Shown here one piece after another: positions 50,607-59,672 of a stretch of 64,000 nt of DNA (position 1 is the stretch's first letter; every line of letters starts with the position of its first letter). The notes under the pieces were generated by a model. The model did no database searches and had not been told where the DNA came from. It saw only the letters and a program-made list of their open reading frames with translations. This DNA comes from Dokdonella sp. (GTDB lineage Bacteria > Pseudomonadota > Gammaproteobacteria > Xanthomonadales > Rhodanobacteraceae). The DNA lies in contig NZ_JAHCAP010000009.1 in NCBI RefSeq assembly GCF_019634815.1, positions 44,361-108,360 of the forward strand, read 5' to 3'. The translations under genes were made by a program, and so were the position numbers.

Positions 50607-51698
50607 ATGCGGGCGGCTTGCGCCACCATTCACCTCACCGCGCTGCGCGCCAACCTGGCGCTGTTGCGCAGCCGCGCGCCCGCCAGCCGGTTGATGGCGG
50701 TGGTCAAGGCCGACGGCTACGGGCACGGCCTCGAGCGCGTCGCGCGCGCGCTCGCCACGGCCGATGCCTTCGGCGTGGCATCGATCGCCGATGGCTTGCG
50801 CCTGCGCGCTGCCGGTGCGGCGCAGCGTATCGTGGTGCTTTCGGGGCCCGACGAACTCGGCGACCTGGCGGAGTTGCGGCGCCTGCGGCTGGATGCAGTG
50901 ATCCATCACGAAGCGCAGCTCGAGCTGCTCGCCGCCGAAACTGATCCACGGCCTCTGCGCGTGTGGCTCAAGCTCGACAGTGGCATGCATCGTCTGGGGT
51001 TTCCGGCCGCGCGTGCACGCGAAGTCCATGCGCGTTTGCGGGCGATGCCCGGTGTCGACCCCGACATCGTGCTGATGACGCACTTTGCCAATTCAGACGT
51101 GTTCGACGATGCGCAAACGCTGCGGCAGATCGAATGCTTCACGCAGGCCGTGGCGGGTTTGGGCGCGACCACCTCGCTGGCCAATTCCGCAGCGATCCTC
51201 GGCTGGCCGGCGGCGCATGGCGACTGGCTCCGCGCGGGCGGCGCGCTCTATGGCATGAGCGTGAGCGAGGGCAGCAGCGGCGCCGACTTCGGGCTGCAGG
51301 CGGCGATGACGCTGGCGACACGACTGGTGGCGATCAACCGCGTCTCCAAGGGAGCGCGCATCGGTTACGGGGCGACCTGGGAAGCGCCCGAGGACATGGA
51401 CATCGGCGTGGCCGCGGTCGGTTACGGCGACGGTTATCCGCGCAGTGCGAGTGCGGGCACGCCAGTATTGGTCGGCGGCCGGCGCGCGCAGCTGATCGGG
51501 CGCGTGTCGATGGACCTGATCACGCTCGATCTGCGCGGCCACGCGGATGCGCGAATCGGCGATCCGGTGGTGCTGTGGGGACAGGGCCTCGCGGTCGAGG
51601 AGGTCGCCGCCCATGCGGGCACGATCGCCTATGACCTCACCTGCGGGGTCACGCGGCGCGTGATGTTCGCCGAGGATGACCTGCAGGCTCCGGCTTGA
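50607..51698 (+). CDS. alr: Alanine racemase
   Basis: PLP enzyme that makes D-alanine for peptidoglycan. The 363-residue protein has PLP-Lys34 in VVKADGYGHG and the second catalytic Tyr254 in IGYGATW, plus the GRVSMDL motif. It starts 28 bp after dnaB, the usual dnaB-alr arrangement in this group. Confidence 0.96.
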   Translation: MRAACATIHLTALRANLALLRSRAPASRLMAVVKADGYGHGLERVARALATADAFGVASIADGLRLRAAGAAQRIVVLSGPDELGDLAELRRLRLDAVIHHEAQLELLAAETDPRPLRVWLKLDSGMHRLGFPAARAREVHARLRAMPGVDPDIVLMTHFANSDVFDDAQTLRQIECFTQAVAGLGATTSLANSAAILGWPAAHGDWLRAGGALYGMSVSEGSSGADFGLQAAMTLATRLVAINRVSKGARIGYGATWEAPEDMDIGVAAVGYGDGYPRSASAGTPVLVGGRRAQLIGRVSMDLITLDLRGHADARIGDPVVLWGQGLAVEEVAAHAGTIAYDLTCGVTRRVMFAEDDLQAPA

Positions 51699-51725
51699 GC
51701 GCGCGCGGTGAGTCCCGCGTCGCCT

Positions 51726-52436
51726 TCAGAGAAATTCGACGCGGCCGCTGGCGAGATCGTAAACGCCGCCGGCAATGGCCAGCGAGCCGTCCTTGATTCG
51801 CTGCGCGAGGATCGGCTGCGACTGCTGCAGTCGCGCCATGTTGTGGCGCACGTTGGCGACGACCGCGCGATCGTTGTCGTCCGCGCCGGGATGTTCGAGC
51901 ACGGGCGCGATGCCCGGCTTCATGGCTTCGACCAGCGATTCGATATGGCCCGGCAGCGGCTTGCCATCACGCAGTGACTGGAGCGTGGCCGTGACCGCGC
52001 CGCAACGCTTGTGACCGAGTACGAGGATCAGGCGCGTACCCAGCACCTGCGCGCCGTATTCGAGACTGCCCAGCCCCGCATCGGTGACGAAATTTCCGGC
52101 CACGCGCACCACGAACAGGTCGCCCGGCGCCTGATCGAAGATCAGTTCGGGAGCGACGCGTGAGTCGGCGCAGCTGAGGATCGCCGCATGCGGCGCCTGA
52201 CCGAGCGTGCGCGAGGCGCGGCCGGCGGAGAAATCGCGGTGGCGCGGATTGTTCGCTGCATACCGGGCATTGCCGGCCTTGAGCAGGGCCAGCGCCTGCG
52301 CGGGTGTGCTCGTTGAATGGGTCGGTGCGAGCTGGGCGAAAGCGTGACGCGGCAGCAGCGTCGAGGCAACGGCGCTCAGGCCGAGGCCGAGCAGATGGCG
52401 GCGGCTGAGGCCGGGTTCGACAGCAGGATCGGACAT
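51726..52436 (-). CDS. Tat-exported beta-carbonic anhydrase
   Basis: A 236-residue precursor with a twin-arginine signal (SRRHLLGLGLSAV, cleavage after AFA near residue 34). The mature domain has zinc ligands Cys89, His142 and Cys145 and the Asp91/Arg93 dyad (CADSRVAP, GHKRCGA). Periplasmic CO2/bicarbonate interconversion is expected. It is distinct from the cytosolic-type enzyme at 41163-41819. ATG 52436 is preferred to an upstream frame because it directly precedes the Tat motif. Confidence 0.93.
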   Translation of the reverse strand: MSDPAVEPGLSRRHLLGLGLSAVASTLLPRHAFAQLAPTHSTSTPAQALALLKAGNARYAANNPRHRDFSAGRASRTLGQAPHAAILSCADSRVAPELIFDQAPGDLFVVRVAGNFVTDAGLGSLEYGAQVLGTRLILVLGHKRCGAVTATLQSLRDGKPLPGHIESLVEAMKPGIAPVLEHPGADDNDRAVVANVRHNMARLQQSQPILAQRIKDGSLAIAGGVYDLASGRVEFL

Positions 52437-52569
52437 GGGCGTCACCTTGGATTGCGGAAACGGCGTGCGCCACCAGTGTCGTCGGTGCAAGGCCCTGACT
52501 CAAGCCGGAGCAAGTCTTGGCGCCTGAGACGCGCGGGCGGCATCATGCGGGACCTCGAGGGAGAGATCG

Positions 52570-53946
52570 ATGGCCAAGGCCAAGACCGCCTATGTATGCG
52601 CCGAGTGCGGCGCCGAACATGCCAAGTGGCAGGGACAGTGCGTCGAGTGCGGGGCGTGGAACACGCTGGCCGAGATCGTCGTGCAGCCTGCGGGGAAGGG
52701 CGTCGGTGCGGTTCGCAGCGGTTATGCAGGCGCCGGCGGAGGCGCGCGCGTGACGCGCCTGGCGAGCGTCGCGGGCGATGCCGAGCGGCGCACATCGACT
52801 GCAATCGGAGAACTCGATCGCGTACTCGGTGGCGGTCTCGTCGCCGGCTCGGTGGTGTTGATCGGCGGCGACCCGGGCATCGGCAAGTCGACCTTGCTGC
52901 TGCAGATGCTTGGCGCGAGCGCGACGTCCCTCAAGGGTCTCTACGTGACCGGCGAGGAATCGCTTGCGCAGGTGGCCTCACGCGGGCAGCGTCTGGGCAT
53001 TGCGCTCGAAGGACTCGAAGCGCTCGCGGAAACCTCGATCGAACGCATCCTCGCCGAAACGACGCAGGCCAGGCCCGAGGTGCTGATCGTCGATTCGATC
53101 CAGACGATCTGGACCGAACAACTCACCGCCGCACCGGGTTCGGTCTCGCAAGTGCGCGAAGCGGCCGCGCGCCTCGTGCGCTTTGCCAAGGAATCGGGCA
53201 CGAGCGTGTTCCTGGTTGGTCATGTGACCAAGGAAGGCGGTATCGCCGGGCCGCGCGTGCTTGAACACATGGTCGATGCGGTGCTGTATTTCGAAGGCGA
53301 ATCGGGTTCGCGTTTCCGCGTGCTGCGCGCCTTCAAGAACCGCTTCGGCGCGGTCAACGAGCTGGGCGTGTTCGCGATGGGCGACAAGGGCCTGCGCGAA
53401 GTCCCCAACCCTTCGGCAATCTTCCTGTCCGCGCATGCGCAGCCGACTGCGGGCAGCGCGGTGATGGTGACGCGCGAGGGCACGCGCCCGCTGCTGGTCG
53501 AGGTGCAGGCGCTGGTCGACCAGAGTTCGCTCGGCAATCCGCGCCGCGTGGCACTCGGGCTCGAGCAGAACCGTCTGGCGATGCTGCTCGCGGTGCTGCA
53601 CCGTCATGGCGGCGCCGCGGTTTACGACCAGGATGTGTTCGTCAACGTGGTCGGCGGCATCCGCGTGCAGGAGACGGCAGCGGATTTGCCGGTGCTGCTC
53701 GCGGTGCTGTCGAGCTTTCGCGACAAGCCCTTGCCCGACAAGACCGTTGCCTTCGGCGAGGTCGGGCTGTCGGGCGAGATCCGGCCGGTGCCCAACGGCG
53801 AGGAACGACTCAAGGAAGCGGCCACGCACGGCTTTCGCCGCGCGATCGTGCCCAAGGCCAATGCGCCGAAGAAGACGCACATCGGCGAGCTGGAAATCAT
53901 CGGGGTCGAACGTCTCGCGCACGCACTGCAGGTGGCGCGCGAATAG
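52570..53946 (+). CDS. radA: DNA repair protein RadA
   Basis: Branch-migration ATPase in recombination. The 458-residue protein has the N-terminal zinc finger (CAEC...CVEC), Walker A GGDPGIGKST (Lys106), the RadA-specific KNRFG motif (Lys256-Gly260) and a C-terminal Lon-like domain (GEVGLSGEIRPV). GGGAGAG precedes the ATG. Confidence 0.97.
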   Translation: MAKAKTAYVCAECGAEHAKWQGQCVECGAWNTLAEIVVQPAGKGVGAVRSGYAGAGGGARVTRLASVAGDAERRTSTAIGELDRVLGGGLVAGSVVLIGGDPGIGKSTLLLQMLGASATSLKGLYVTGEESLAQVASRGQRLGIALEGLEALAETSIERILAETTQARPEVLIVDSIQTIWTEQLTAAPGSVSQVREAAARLVRFAKESGTSVFLVGHVTKEGGIAGPRVLEHMVDAVLYFEGESGSRFRVLRAFKNRFGAVNELGVFAMGDKGLREVPNPSAIFLSAHAQPTAGSAVMVTREGTRPLLVEVQALVDQSSLGNPRRVALGLEQNRLAMLLAVLHRHGGAAVYDQDVFVNVVGGIRVQETAADLPVLLAVLSSFRDKPLPDKTVAFGEVGLSGEIRPVPNGEERLKEAATHGFRRAIVPKANAPKKTHIGELEIIGVERLAHALQVARE

Positions 53947-54044
53947 GCGTTTGCGCACGTCTGCGGTGGGGAGAACATCTTAGCCCCGTCGGCGCCTTTG
54001 CGACAGTCTGTGCGCGACCGCCGTTTCACCCCTAAGATCGCCCC

Positions 54045-54524
54045 ATGTCCTCCGTCCTCGCCCATCGCCCCGACGTGCTGCCGAGCCGCTTCGCCTGGCT
54101 CATGGGGCTGTATGCGGAGAACTTCCATCGTCTGACACGGCTGTTCGCGCCGCTGGAACTCGCGCTTGGCAGCTACCGTTCCGGGCTGGACGATGGCCTG
54201 GACGTGCGTCTGGACGTACTCGAGCGCCAGCGCTACACCCTCGATCTGCGCTTGACCTACGAATTCGTCGATGCGAGTACCGGAGAGCCATCGCCCTCGG
54301 CGCAGCTGCGCGTCTATCTGGATGCGCACATGGCCGAAGTCCTGGACCTGTGCGCCGATCGGCGGCTGGTGCGCGCGATCGGGCCGCTGCATCCGGCGCG
54401 GGACTTGTTCGAACGACGCCTGCGCATGAGCTCGTTCCTCAACCGCTGGCTCGAGTACCTCGCCGAGCAGGGTCATTCGGTCGGCACGCTCGAACCGCTG
54501 CGTGCCGAGCCTTGCCCCATTTGA
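54045..54524 (+). CDS. DUF1249-family protein (YqiB-like)
   Basis: A 159-residue soluble protein with the family phrases LMGLYAENFHRLTRLF, YTLDLRLTYEF and RVYLDAHMAEVLDL, and ending with the conserved FLNRWLEYLAEQGHSV. Members such as E. coli YqiB lie near cpdA/nudF and have no established function. Single gene here after radA. Confidence 0.88.
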   Translation: MSSVLAHRPDVLPSRFAWLMGLYAENFHRLTRLFAPLELALGSYRSGLDDGLDVRLDVLERQRYTLDLRLTYEFVDASTGEPSPSAQLRVYLDAHMAEVLDLCADRRLVRAIGPLHPARDLFERRLRMSSFLNRWLEYLAEQGHSVGTLEPLRAEPCPI

Positions 54525-54964
54525 GGCCGCGCTGAACAATCCATCGGCGGCTTGCCAGCGGATGCCGGGTCCGGCCCGGGTCTGGCGCGGCGCACGTGAT
54601 GCGTGAGCGACCGTCCCGGGTCGGCGGGCGGCGCGGAGCCGATCCGCGTTGTTCGATGCGATCGATCCGGTTGCACCGGTCACGGTTCGCAATCGAACCG
54701 GTGACCGGGCGCCGGATTGGGCCGCAACGGCATCGCCGTCCCCGACGTGCTTCACAGCAGGTCCACGCGCGTCCGCCGCGGGATTCCATCCTGGACGGTT
54801 CGACGTTCGTTTTCGGTTAGTCATTTGCTGGATCGATGTGAATGCGCAGGGATCGCGGTGCGACCATGCGAGCTGTTCATCGGCGAGCAAGGCTGCGTGT
54901 CCTGCGATACTGTTGACGGCCGGGATCCGCGCACGCAGCGGCTTTCCCGTTCGGGTCGGGGAGT
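54525..54964. other. 440-bp gap with no supported gene
   Basis: No convincing coding frame. It contains an imperfect inverted repeat at about 54675-54707 (ACCGGTCACGGTTCG and near-complement with one bulged G, 4-base loop) of unknown role. Possible leader or 3'-end structure. Confidence 0.5.
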
Positions 54965-55882
54965 ATGGTGGTGGTGAACGAGACAAGTGCCCAGCAAGGC
55001 GAGCGCGGACCGTTGGTGGTGGCCATTTCCTCGCGCGCATTGTTCGACCTGGGCGAGAGCCACGAGCTGTTCGAGCGCGAGGGGGTCGCTGCCTTCGCGA
55101 GCTACCAGATCGAGCGCGAGGACGAATTGCTCGGACCGGGCATCGCCTTTCCGCTGGTGCGCAAGCTGCTCGCGCTCAACGCGGGCAGCGGCGCGACGCC
55201 GCGCGTGGAAGTGATCCTGCTCTCGCGCAACTCGGCCGATACCGGCTTGCGCATCTTCAATTCGATCGAGCACTACCAGCTCGACATCGCGCGCGCGGTG
55301 TTCACGCGCGGCGCGCCGACCTCGCCCTACGTGCATGCCTTCGGTGCCGATCTGTTCCTGTCGGCCAATCCCGACAGCGTGGCGCAGGCGCTGCGTGCGG
55401 GCATTGCCGCGGCGACGATCCTGCCGTCGAAGGCGCCACAACGGGCCAGCGAGCAATTGCGCATCGCCTTCGATGGCGATGCGGTGCTGTTCGGCGACGA
55501 GTCCGAGCGCGTGTCCGAGGCGGGCGGCATCGATGCCTTCCATCGGCACGAAAGCGAGCGCGCCCACGAGCCGCTCTCGGGCGGGCCGTTTCGCGGTTTT
55601 CTCGATGCCCTGCATCGGCTGCAAGCGGCGTTCCCGAGCGAGGATGCGCCGATCCGCACGGCGCTGGTGACCGCACGCTCTGCACCCGCGCACAAGCGCG
55701 TGATCCTCACCCTGCGCGAGTGGGGTGTGCGCATCGACGAGGCGCTGTTTCTTGGCGGGCGTCCCAAAGGCCCGTTCCTCGAGGCCTTCGGCGCCGACAT
55801 CTTCTTCGATGACTCGGCGGTCAATGTCGAATCCGCGCGCCAGCATGTCGCCACCGGGCACGTGCCGCGCCGGCCTGGCTGA
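54965..55882 (+). CDS. Cytosolic 5'-nucleotidase, NT5C1-type
   Basis: A 305-residue protein of the 5'-nucleotidase family PF06189 type. Visible family blocks: AISSRALFDLGESHELFEREG, PGIAFPLVRKLLALN, VEVILLSRNSADTG, and near the C-terminus EALFLGGRPKGPFLEAFGADIFFDD. The replacement of the usual first catalytic Asp by Ser in the opening motif is normal for this family. The exact nucleotide substrate is not deducible. Confidence 0.9.
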   Translation: MVVVNETSAQQGERGPLVVAISSRALFDLGESHELFEREGVAAFASYQIEREDELLGPGIAFPLVRKLLALNAGSGATPRVEVILLSRNSADTGLRIFNSIEHYQLDIARAVFTRGAPTSPYVHAFGADLFLSANPDSVAQALRAGIAAATILPSKAPQRASEQLRIAFDGDAVLFGDESERVSEAGGIDAFHRHESERAHEPLSGGPFRGFLDALHRLQAAFPSEDAPIRTALVTARSAPAHKRVILTLREWGVRIDEALFLGGRPKGPFLEAFGADIFFDDSAVNVESARQHVATGHVPRRPG

Positions 55883-55901
55883 TCGCGCGATCCGGGTTGG
55901 C

Positions 55902-56426
55902 TCAGAACGGGCCGAGTGCGTGCACCTTGGCGACCAGGGCGCGGCGAATGTTCTCGTGCAGCGGTTTGTGCCAGTTCACGATCAGGTGCTCGTGGCCGGC
56001 ATCGATGAAGCCCGCGGCCAACGCGACCTCGCGCGCGCGCCGATCGCCGCAATGGCCGAAGAACGCATCGCAGCAGTCGGCATAGCGCGCGAAGGCGTAC
56101 TTGAGCACGAGAAACCAGACACCGCCGGCCGCTTCGATCGCGGCTCGGTGCGCCGGATCCATCGCGCGGATCGTTTCGCCATTGCTGCACGAACCACCCG
56201 AAAGGTACACGTCGCCGAACGGCCGCATGTGCGAGTAGCCGGCCAGACGAAAGCCCTGGCCCGGCTCGCCGTAGAGCGCGACGAGGTGACGACCGAACGG
56301 CGGCGGTGGCGCTGCGAACTTGCGGCGGAACAGATCGCCGGCGATGAACTGCGCATCATCGATTTCGGTGATGGTGAAGAACGGCCGCAGTGATTCCGGA
56401 AGGGTGTGCAGGGCGTCGTGTTCCAT
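55902..56426 (-). CDS. Hypothetical protein
   Basis: A 174-residue soluble protein beginning MEHDALHTLPESLRPF. It has a beta-rich core (HLVALYGEPG, RLAGYSHMRP) and a Cys/His-containing segment (YADCCDAFFGHCGDRR) that could bind a metal. The C-terminal LIVNWHKPL is reminiscent of GNAT-like proteins, but a CoA loop is not clear. The longer frame upstream overlaps the deacetylase gene and is rejected. Confidence 0.65.
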   Translation of the reverse strand: MEHDALHTLPESLRPFFTITEIDDAQFIAGDLFRRKFAAPPPPFGRHLVALYGEPGQGFRLAGYSHMRPFGDVYLSGGSCSNGETIRAMDPAHRAAIEAAGGVWFLVLKYAFARYADCCDAFFGHCGDRRAREVALAAGFIDAGHEHLIVNWHKPLHENIRRALVAKVHALGPF

Positions 56427-56475
56427 GATTCGGCTTGCTCGGCGTTGAATTGACTGTAGCGTGAGGGCGCCATCT

Positions 56476-57303
56476 TCACCATCGGCCTGCGCCTTGGGTG
56501 AGCAGGCGCTCAAGCTCCACGCCGGAACGCCAGTGCTGGCCGCAGACGTAACGCGGCAGATTCCAGCGCGGCGAGATGCTTTCGACCGGTGCCGGCTCGG
56601 TACCGAAGGCCGCGCGCACGCGGTGCTGTGCCGTGTGGTGAGGGAAATATTCGCGCACGAGGTAGTCGTTGGCCTGTCCGTAGGGATAGGCGAACAGGCT
56701 CGCATGATGCGGCGCGAGTCTGGCATCGAGCCAGTCGGCGGCTTGGCGGATCTGGGCGTCGGCGTCCTCGTGGCTGTCGATTGCGCTGAAGCTGCCCTTG
56801 CGTCCGTCGCGCTGCGCGGTGCGGGTCAGGGTGTGGTGGTTGTGGTCCCAGCTGTGGTTCTCGACCGCAAGCAGTCCCTCGCGCTGTGCCGGCAGCCACC
56901 AGTCGTCCCCCCACCAGCTGCGCCCGATCAGGCAGGTGCGATCGAGTTCGTCGCGCGCGAGCGGCGAGACGATCACGAAGCTGGTCGCATGCACGGCCGT
57001 GGCCGCTTGTGCGGCATGCTCGCGCAGGATGCCGGCAAAGCCGCGCTGCGGACCGCAGATCGGGTGGTCGAGATCGTGCCAGTCGAACCACGAGCCATCA
57101 TCGAAGCTCAGCGCCACCGCACGCTCGACCGTCGCCGGTTCGGCTTCGCCGAGCAAGGCGGCAACGACCTGGTGCAGCGGCACGATGCGCAGGCCCAGCC
57201 GCGAGATCGTGCCCAGATCGGCGGCGAGCGCGACGTGGTCGTTGCTGGCGTAGTCGTTGCCGCTGATGTTGTTGGAGTGGTAGGTGAGGACGGGAACGCG
57301 CAT
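56476..57303 (-). CDS. Polysaccharide deacetylase family protein
   Basis: A 275-residue carbohydrate-esterase-4-fold protein. The metal/catalytic residues are in place: Asp68-Asp69 in SFDDG and His150/His154 in ENHSWDHNHH, and PYGQANDYL near the C-terminus. No signal peptide with ATG 57303. Substrate unknown; cell-envelope polysaccharide is typical for the family. Confidence 0.9.
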   Translation of the reverse strand: MRVPVLTYHSNNISGNDYASNDHVALAADLGTISRLGLRIVPLHQVVAALLGEAEPATVERAVALSFDDGSWFDWHDLDHPICGPQRGFAGILREHAAQAATAVHATSFVIVSPLARDELDRTCLIGRSWWGDDWWLPAQREGLLAVENHSWDHNHHTLTRTAQRDGRKGSFSAIDSHEDADAQIRQAADWLDARLAPHHASLFAYPYGQANDYLVREYFPHHTAQHRVRAAFGTEPAPVESISPRWNLPRYVCGQHWRSGVELERLLTQGAGRW

Positions 57304-57372
57304 CGCTGCTGGCCGCTGGCAAGGACGCAAGCATAGGTCACGGGCGGCATGGCTGGGCGCACGCCAGACCGC

Positions 57373-57378
57373 TACAAT
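57373..57378 (+). promoter_or_regulatory. Candidate -10 (TACAAT) for glutaryl-CoA dehydrogenase
   Basis: GCTACAAT lies 35 bases upstream of the ATG at 57413, in the gap between divergent genes. A more upstream ATG (57377) overlaps this element, which supports the later start. Confidence 0.4.
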
Positions 57379-57412
57379 GCCCGGCTTTGACCTTCACCGG
57401 ATTGCCCTGTCC

Positions 57413-58585
57413 ATGCCCGCCACGCCGCTCAACCCGACCGATCTCTACGATATCCGCTCCCTGCTCAGCGATGAAGAGCGCATGGTGCAGGATGCCGTCG
57501 CCCGCTTCACCGACGAGCGCGTGCTGCCGATCATCGGTGACTGCTTCGACCAGGGACGTTTCCCCACCGAATTGATCCCGGAAATGGCCGATCTGGGCCT
57601 GCTCGGTTCCTCGCTGCCGGTCGAGTACGGCTGCGCCGGCATGAATGGCGTGAGCTACGGCCTGGTCTGCCAGGAGCTCGAGCGTGGAGATTCGGGCCTG
57701 CGCAGCTTTGCCTCGGTGCAGTCTTCGCTGTGCATGTATCCGATCTACGCCTACGGCAGCGAGGAACAGCGCCAGCGCTGGCTGCCGCAGATGGCGCAGG
57801 GCAAGGTGATCGGTTGCTTCGGCCTGACCGAGCCGCATGGTGGCTCGGATCCGGCCAACATGAAGACGAATGCGAAGAAGGATGGCGCCGACTGGATCCT
57901 CAATGGCGCCAAGATGTGGATCACCAACGGCAATCTCGCCCATCTCGCGATCGTCTGGGCGCAGACCGAGGACGGCATCCAGGGCTTCCTCGTCGAAAAG
58001 GGCATGCCCGGTTTCACGGCGCAGGAAGTGCACAAGAAGATGAGCCTGCGCGCGTCGGTCACCAGCGCCTTGTTCTTCGACAACGTGCGCGTGCCCGAAG
58101 CCAATCGCCTGCCCAATGTGAAGGGTCTCAAGGGTCCGCTCGGTTGCCTCACGCAGGCGCGCTACGGCATCACCTGGGGCCCGATCGGCGCGGCGATCGC
58201 CTGCTTCACCGAAACCACCGAGTACGCGAAGAATCGCATCTTGTTCAACCGTCCGATCGCGGCGACCCAGGCGGTGCAGCTCAAGCTCGCCGACATGGCG
58301 CGGCGGATCACGCTGGCGCAGTTGCTCTCGCTCCAGCTCGGCCGCCTCAAGGACGCCGGCACGATGCAGCCCACGCAGGTGTCCTTGGCCAAGTGGAACA
58401 ACGTGCGCATGGCCATCGACATCGCGCGCGAGTGCCGCGACATCCTCGGCGGTGCCGGCATCACCACCGAACACAGTCCGATCCGCCATGCCTTGAACCT
58501 GGAATCGGTCATCACCTACGAAGGTACCGAGACGGTGCATCAGCTCGTGGTCGGCCGTGAGATCACCGGGATCAACGCATTCTGA
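57413..58585 (+). CDS. gcdH: Glutaryl-CoA dehydrogenase
   Basis: FAD acyl-CoA dehydrogenase that converts glutaryl-CoA to crotonyl-CoA and CO2 in lysine and tryptophan breakdown. The 390-residue protein has CFGLTEPHGGSDP, the GCDH-typical RYGITWGPIGAA, and the catalytic base Glu370 in TYEGTETVHQL. Length and motifs separate it from general acyl-CoA dehydrogenases. Confidence 0.94.
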   Translation: MPATPLNPTDLYDIRSLLSDEERMVQDAVARFTDERVLPIIGDCFDQGRFPTELIPEMADLGLLGSSLPVEYGCAGMNGVSYGLVCQELERGDSGLRSFASVQSSLCMYPIYAYGSEEQRQRWLPQMAQGKVIGCFGLTEPHGGSDPANMKTNAKKDGADWILNGAKMWITNGNLAHLAIVWAQTEDGIQGFLVEKGMPGFTAQEVHKKMSLRASVTSALFFDNVRVPEANRLPNVKGLKGPLGCLTQARYGITWGPIGAAIACFTETTEYAKNRILFNRPIAATQAVQLKLADMARRITLAQLLSLQLGRLKDAGTMQPTQVSLAKWNNVRMAIDIARECRDILGGAGITTEHSPIRHALNLESVITYEGTETVHQLVVGREITGINAF

Positions 58586-58649
58586 TGCACGCCATCGCGG
58601 CACGGGTGCGTGAAGCAAGTGCAGTCCGTTCGAGACCAGGGAGTCGGTG

Positions 58650-59228
58650 ATGCGCAAGGTTCTGGTTCCGCTGATCGTGGTGATGCTGCTCGCCCTGTTG
58701 GGCGTGATCAGTTGGCAATTGCTGCTGAGCCAACGCCAACAGGCACAACTGGCGGGCGAGGTGACTGCGCTGCGCAAGGACATCACCGAGTCCATGCAGC
58801 AGAGCAAGCTCACGCACGAGGCACTGGACCAGGCCGGCAAATCGCTCGCGGCAGAAAATGATGCGGCTAGCCTTCTGATGCGCAGCGATTTCACTGCAAT
58901 CGCTGCAATGCGCACGGCGATCGCCGAGTACTACGTGTCGATGGGCAAGATGCCGGAGAAGCCTGCCGATGCGGGCCTGTCGTCACCCGAGCAGTACCGC
59001 GGCCAGACGCTGAAATCAGCGACGCTTGCAGCCGACGGCAGCATCCACCTGATCTTCGATGCCAACTCCGGTGTCGACGGTGGCCTCGTGCGACTGATTC
59101 CCGACCTGTCGCGTGTCGACACGATGGGTATCCAGTGGCGCTGCGAAACCAGCGACTACCCGCAGATCAAGCGCGCGCTCGCCACGTGCGAGTATGTGCC
59201 GCGCAGCGGCGTGAGCATCGCGCAGTAG
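58650..59228 (+). CDS. Pilin-like membrane-anchored protein without prepilin cleavage motif
   Basis: A 192-residue protein with one N-terminal helix (about residues 3-27), a coiled-coil stretch, and a C-terminal domain that looks like a type IV pilin head: AIAEYYVSMGKMP, SATLAADGSIHLIF, GGLVRLIPDL, GIQWRCETSDYPQIKRALATCEYVP, with a Cys pair spaced like the pilin disulfide loop. The class III signal (G-F-T-x-x-E) is absent; the N-terminus is MRKVLVPLIVVMLL. ATG 58650 follows AGGGAG. Function unknown. Confidence 0.75.
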   Translation: MRKVLVPLIVVMLLALLGVISWQLLLSQRQQAQLAGEVTALRKDITESMQQSKLTHEALDQAGKSLAAENDAASLLMRSDFTAIAAMRTAIAEYYVSMGKMPEKPADAGLSSPEQYRGQTLKSATLAADGSIHLIFDANSGVDGGLVRLIPDLSRVDTMGIQWRCETSDYPQIKRALATCEYVPRSGVSIAQ

Positions 59229-59265
59229 CACACGCTGATTGGCGTCGGCCAGGGTTCCGGCTGGC

Positions 59266-59525
59266 AGGATGCTGAAAGAACCGAAAACCGGTGCATCCTG
59301 AGCCACTCGCGCGGCCAGAATTGTCGTTTGCCTCGCTCCGTTTCGGAGCATCTCGCGCTTCTCGCGCGTTTCGTTGTGGTCAATCGATCCGTTTCCGGGG
59401 TTGCAGCGGCGATTTCGCTCGCCGCGGGCGTGGCTATCCTGCGCCGGCGCCAGCCGAGCAGGCTGCCCATGCGCACGAGGTTGTAGGCAGCAAACGTGAA
59501 CAGCGCGATTGCCGCCCGGTTTGGC
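59266..59525 (-). pseudogene. Remnant of an IS5-type element (transposase 3' end and terminal region)
   Basis: Read on the minus strand it encodes LFTFAAYNLVRMGSLLGW, matching LLTFAAYNLVRMSKLLGW at the C-terminus of the transposase at the right window edge. The non-coding part (CCGTTTCCGGGGTT, ATTTCGCTCGC-GCGGGCGTG, CTATCCT) also matches 63390-63480, and GGCAGGATGCTGAAA at 59266 resembles GCAGGGTGCTGAAA at 63288. The rest of the transposase is gone. Confidence 0.7.
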
Positions 59526-59603
59526 CGCAAGAACGCCGGCAATCTGTTTACAGGGCGTGGCGGAAAACTGGTCGGCACCCAAGCGACCATCAGGGACGGC
59601 GAT

Positions 59604-59635
59604 GATTTTGACTTGGTCACCTGGCCGGTCATAAA
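59604..59635 (+). repeat. Left copy of imperfect direct repeat flanking the toxin-antitoxin pair
   Basis: 24 of 32 bases match the copy at 60429-60460, with CCGGCCGGT-type core GGCCGGT shared. In one frame both copies encode DFDL(V/I)T(W/R)PVIK; the left copy ends an open frame at the TAG at 59637-59639. Confidence 0.6.
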
Positions 59636-59657
59636 ATAGATACTGTTTCGTAGATAC
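59608..59657 (+). promoter_or_regulatory. Promoter and possible operator of the vapBC-like pair
   Basis: TTGACT (59608-59613), 18-bp spacer, TAAAAT (59632-59637). Two direct copies of TAGATAC (59637-59643 and 59651-59657) overlap the start region and would suit autorepression by the antitoxin. AGGAGG at 59661-59666 precedes the ATG at 59673. Confidence 0.6.
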
Positions 59658-59672
59658 ATGAGGAGGCCAGCC

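Noticed and set aside
54596..54820. Short frame in the 440-bp gap after the DUF1249 gene
   Set aside because: No ribosome site, no recognisable sequence, and interrupted by an inverted repeat.
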